Shown piece after piece: positions 4,979-5,853 of a DNA stretch of 5,853 nucleotides. A program made the translations under genes and the position numbers. The notes under the pieces were generated by a model. That model made no database searches, was not told where the DNA came from, and saw only the letters and a list, made by a program, of their open reading frames with translations. Source of the stretch: Rubrivivax sp. (GTDB taxonomy: Bacteria > Pseudomonadota > Gammaproteobacteria > Burkholderiales > Burkholderiaceae); NCBI GenBank assembly GCA_004211235.1, contig SEEY01000275.1, positions 1-5,853 of the forward strand, written 5' to 3'. How positions within the stretch are numbered: position 1 is the first letter of the stretch; the number at the start of each line of letters is the position of its first letter.

Positions 4979-5853
4979 TCAACCCAGGAACAAGCGGTAG
5001 GCCGGGTTCGTTGTTTCGTCCTCGAATGGGTAATTCAACCCTCCGAGGAAATCGCGTAGCGCGCCCGCGTCACCCTTGGGCACCTGGATGCCAACCAGGA
5101 TGCGGCCGTGGTCCGCACCCTGATTGCGGTAGTGGAAGAGGCTGATGTTCCAGTCAGGGTGCATGCTGGACAGGAACTTCATCAGCGCACCCGGACGTTC
5201 CGGAAAGAGGAAGCGGTACAGGCGCTCGTTCTTCGCCAGTTCGCTGCGGCCACCGACCATGTGGCGGACATGCTGCTTGGCCAGTTCGTCGTTGGTCAGG
5301 TCCAGCGTCTGGAAGCCGGCCTTCGTGAAGGTGCGCGCGAGCTTGGCGGCCTCGTCGGGCCTGGAGATGCCGATGCCGACGAAGACGTGGGCGACGTCGG
5401 CATCGGCGATGCGGTAGTTGAATTCGGTGACGCTGCGCGGCCCGAGCAGCTCGCAGAAGCGCTTGAAGCTGCCGCGCGCCTCGGGAATGGTCACGGCGAA
5501 CAGTGCCTCGCGGTGCTCGCCCACCTCGGCCCGTTCGGCGACGAAGCGCAGGCGGTCGAAGTTCATGTTGGCGCCACAGGTGATGGCAATCAGGGTCTGG
5601 CCCTTGGCGCCCGTGGTCGACACGTACTGCTTGACGGCCGCGACGCTCATGGCGCCCGAGGGTTCCAGTATCGAGCGCGTGTCCTCGAACACATCCTTGA
5701 TCGCGGCGCAGACGGCGTCCGTGTCGACGACGATGTAGTCGTCCACCAGCTCGCGGGCGATGCGGAAGGTTTCTTCGCCGACCAGCTTCACCGCCGTGCC
5801 GTCGGCGAAGAGGCCCACGTCGCTCAGCGTGACCCGTTTGCCGGCCTTGACCG
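4979..5853 (-). CDS. ilvA: Threonine ammonia-lyase, biosynthetic, long form with two ACT-like domains (5' end beyond the window)
   Basis: The frame is open to the right window edge, giving the last 290 residues (about 510 expected in full). The gene starts outside the window; the GTG at 5818 is internal. The enzyme deaminates L-threonine to 2-oxobutanoate, the first step of isoleucine synthesis, in the cytoplasm using PLP. Visible parts are the end of the catalytic domain (VGLFADGTAVKLVGEETFR, then FEDTRSILEPSGA, then CGANMNFDRLRFVAERAE) and the two regulatory ACT-like modules: about residues 115-190 (GSFKRFCELLGPRSVTEFNYR ... HVRHMVGG) and 208-290 (RLYRFLFPERPGALMKFL ... NPAYRLFLG). These allow isoleucine inhibition and valine activation in characterised long-form enzymes. 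The PLP lysine lies in the missing part. The residue before GAN is Cys, where E. coli IlvA has Ser. The CobT-like gene follows after 33 bp. Confidence 0.96.
   Translation of the reverse strand, partial: VKAGKRVTLSDVGLFADGTAVKLVGEETFRIARELVDDYIVVDTDAVCAAIKDVFEDTRSILEPSGAMSVAAVKQYVSTTGAKGQTLIAITCGANMNFDRLRFVAERAEVGEHREALFAVTIPEARGSFKRFCELLGPRSVTEFNYRIADADVAHVFVGIGISRPDEAAKLARTFTKAGFQTLDLTNDELAKQHVRHMVGGRSELAKNERLYRFLFPERPGALMKFLSSMHPDWNISLFHYRNQGADHGRILVGIQVPKGDAGALRDFLGGLNYPFEDETTNPAYRLFLG

Noticed and set aside
4235..5059. Plus-strand open frame (274 codons) opposite the CobT-like gene
   Set aside because: His/Gln/Arg-rich translation typical of the antisense frame of a GC-rich gene, and the minus strand carries a clear family protein.
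5816..5818. GTG as the start of ilvA
   Set aside because: The frame continues to the window edge with sequence (VKAGKRVTLSD) that fits the catalytic domain, and about 215 further N-terminal residues are expected in long-form IlvA.
1..5853. Search for mobile elements, tRNA genes, CRISPR repeats or phage-defence genes
   Set aside because: No transposase, terminal inverted repeats, tRNA-like fold, regularly spaced repeats or defence domains were seen; coding is dense and composition even.

Overview
The window is very GC-rich DNA with dense, nearly gap-free coding. Gene content, protein similarity and gene order all point to a betaproteobacterium of the order Burkholderiales, roughly the Rubrivivax/Leptothrix/Roseateles neighbourhood. 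That placement is an inference from remembered family sequences, not from a search.

Positions 1-3835 hold part of a type II secretion system (T2SS, general secretory pathway) locus. On the minus strand, reading from 3182 down to 1, are gspG (major pseudopilin), gspH, gspI, gspJ and gspK (minor pseudopilins) and the first 92 codons of gspL (inner-membrane assembly platform), cut by the window edge. The genes are tightly packed: gspH starts inside gspG, and the H/I, I/J and J/K junctions are all 4-base ATGA overlaps. Divergent from this block, on the plus strand at 3239-3835, is a short gspC lacking a PDZ domain. The 56-bp gap between gspG and gspC holds the only clear AT-rich patch and probably the divergent promoters. 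This G-to-L block with a divergent gspC matches the arrangement known from Burkholderia-type T2SS loci. Together the products would build the periplasmic pseudopilus (G tip-capped by H, I, J and K), anchor it to the inner-membrane platform (L) and link that platform to the outer-membrane secretin (C).

Positions 3836-3883 are a convergent boundary: a GC-rich set of nested hairpins lies between gspC and the end of the next minus-strand gene and probably terminates one or both.

Positions 3872-5853 hold two minus-strand genes unrelated to secretion: the 3' two-thirds of ilvA (biosynthetic threonine ammonia-lyase with two ACT-like regulatory domains, truncated by the window edge) and, 33 bp downstream, a CobT-family phosphoribosyltransferase-like gene. 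The CobT-like protein keeps the family fold signatures but departs from the standard catalytic motifs. It is the most interesting item here.

No RNA genes, insertion sequences, CRISPR arrays or prophage genes were seen. Most of the window is an ordinary core-genome region; I see no evidence of an entirely new system.
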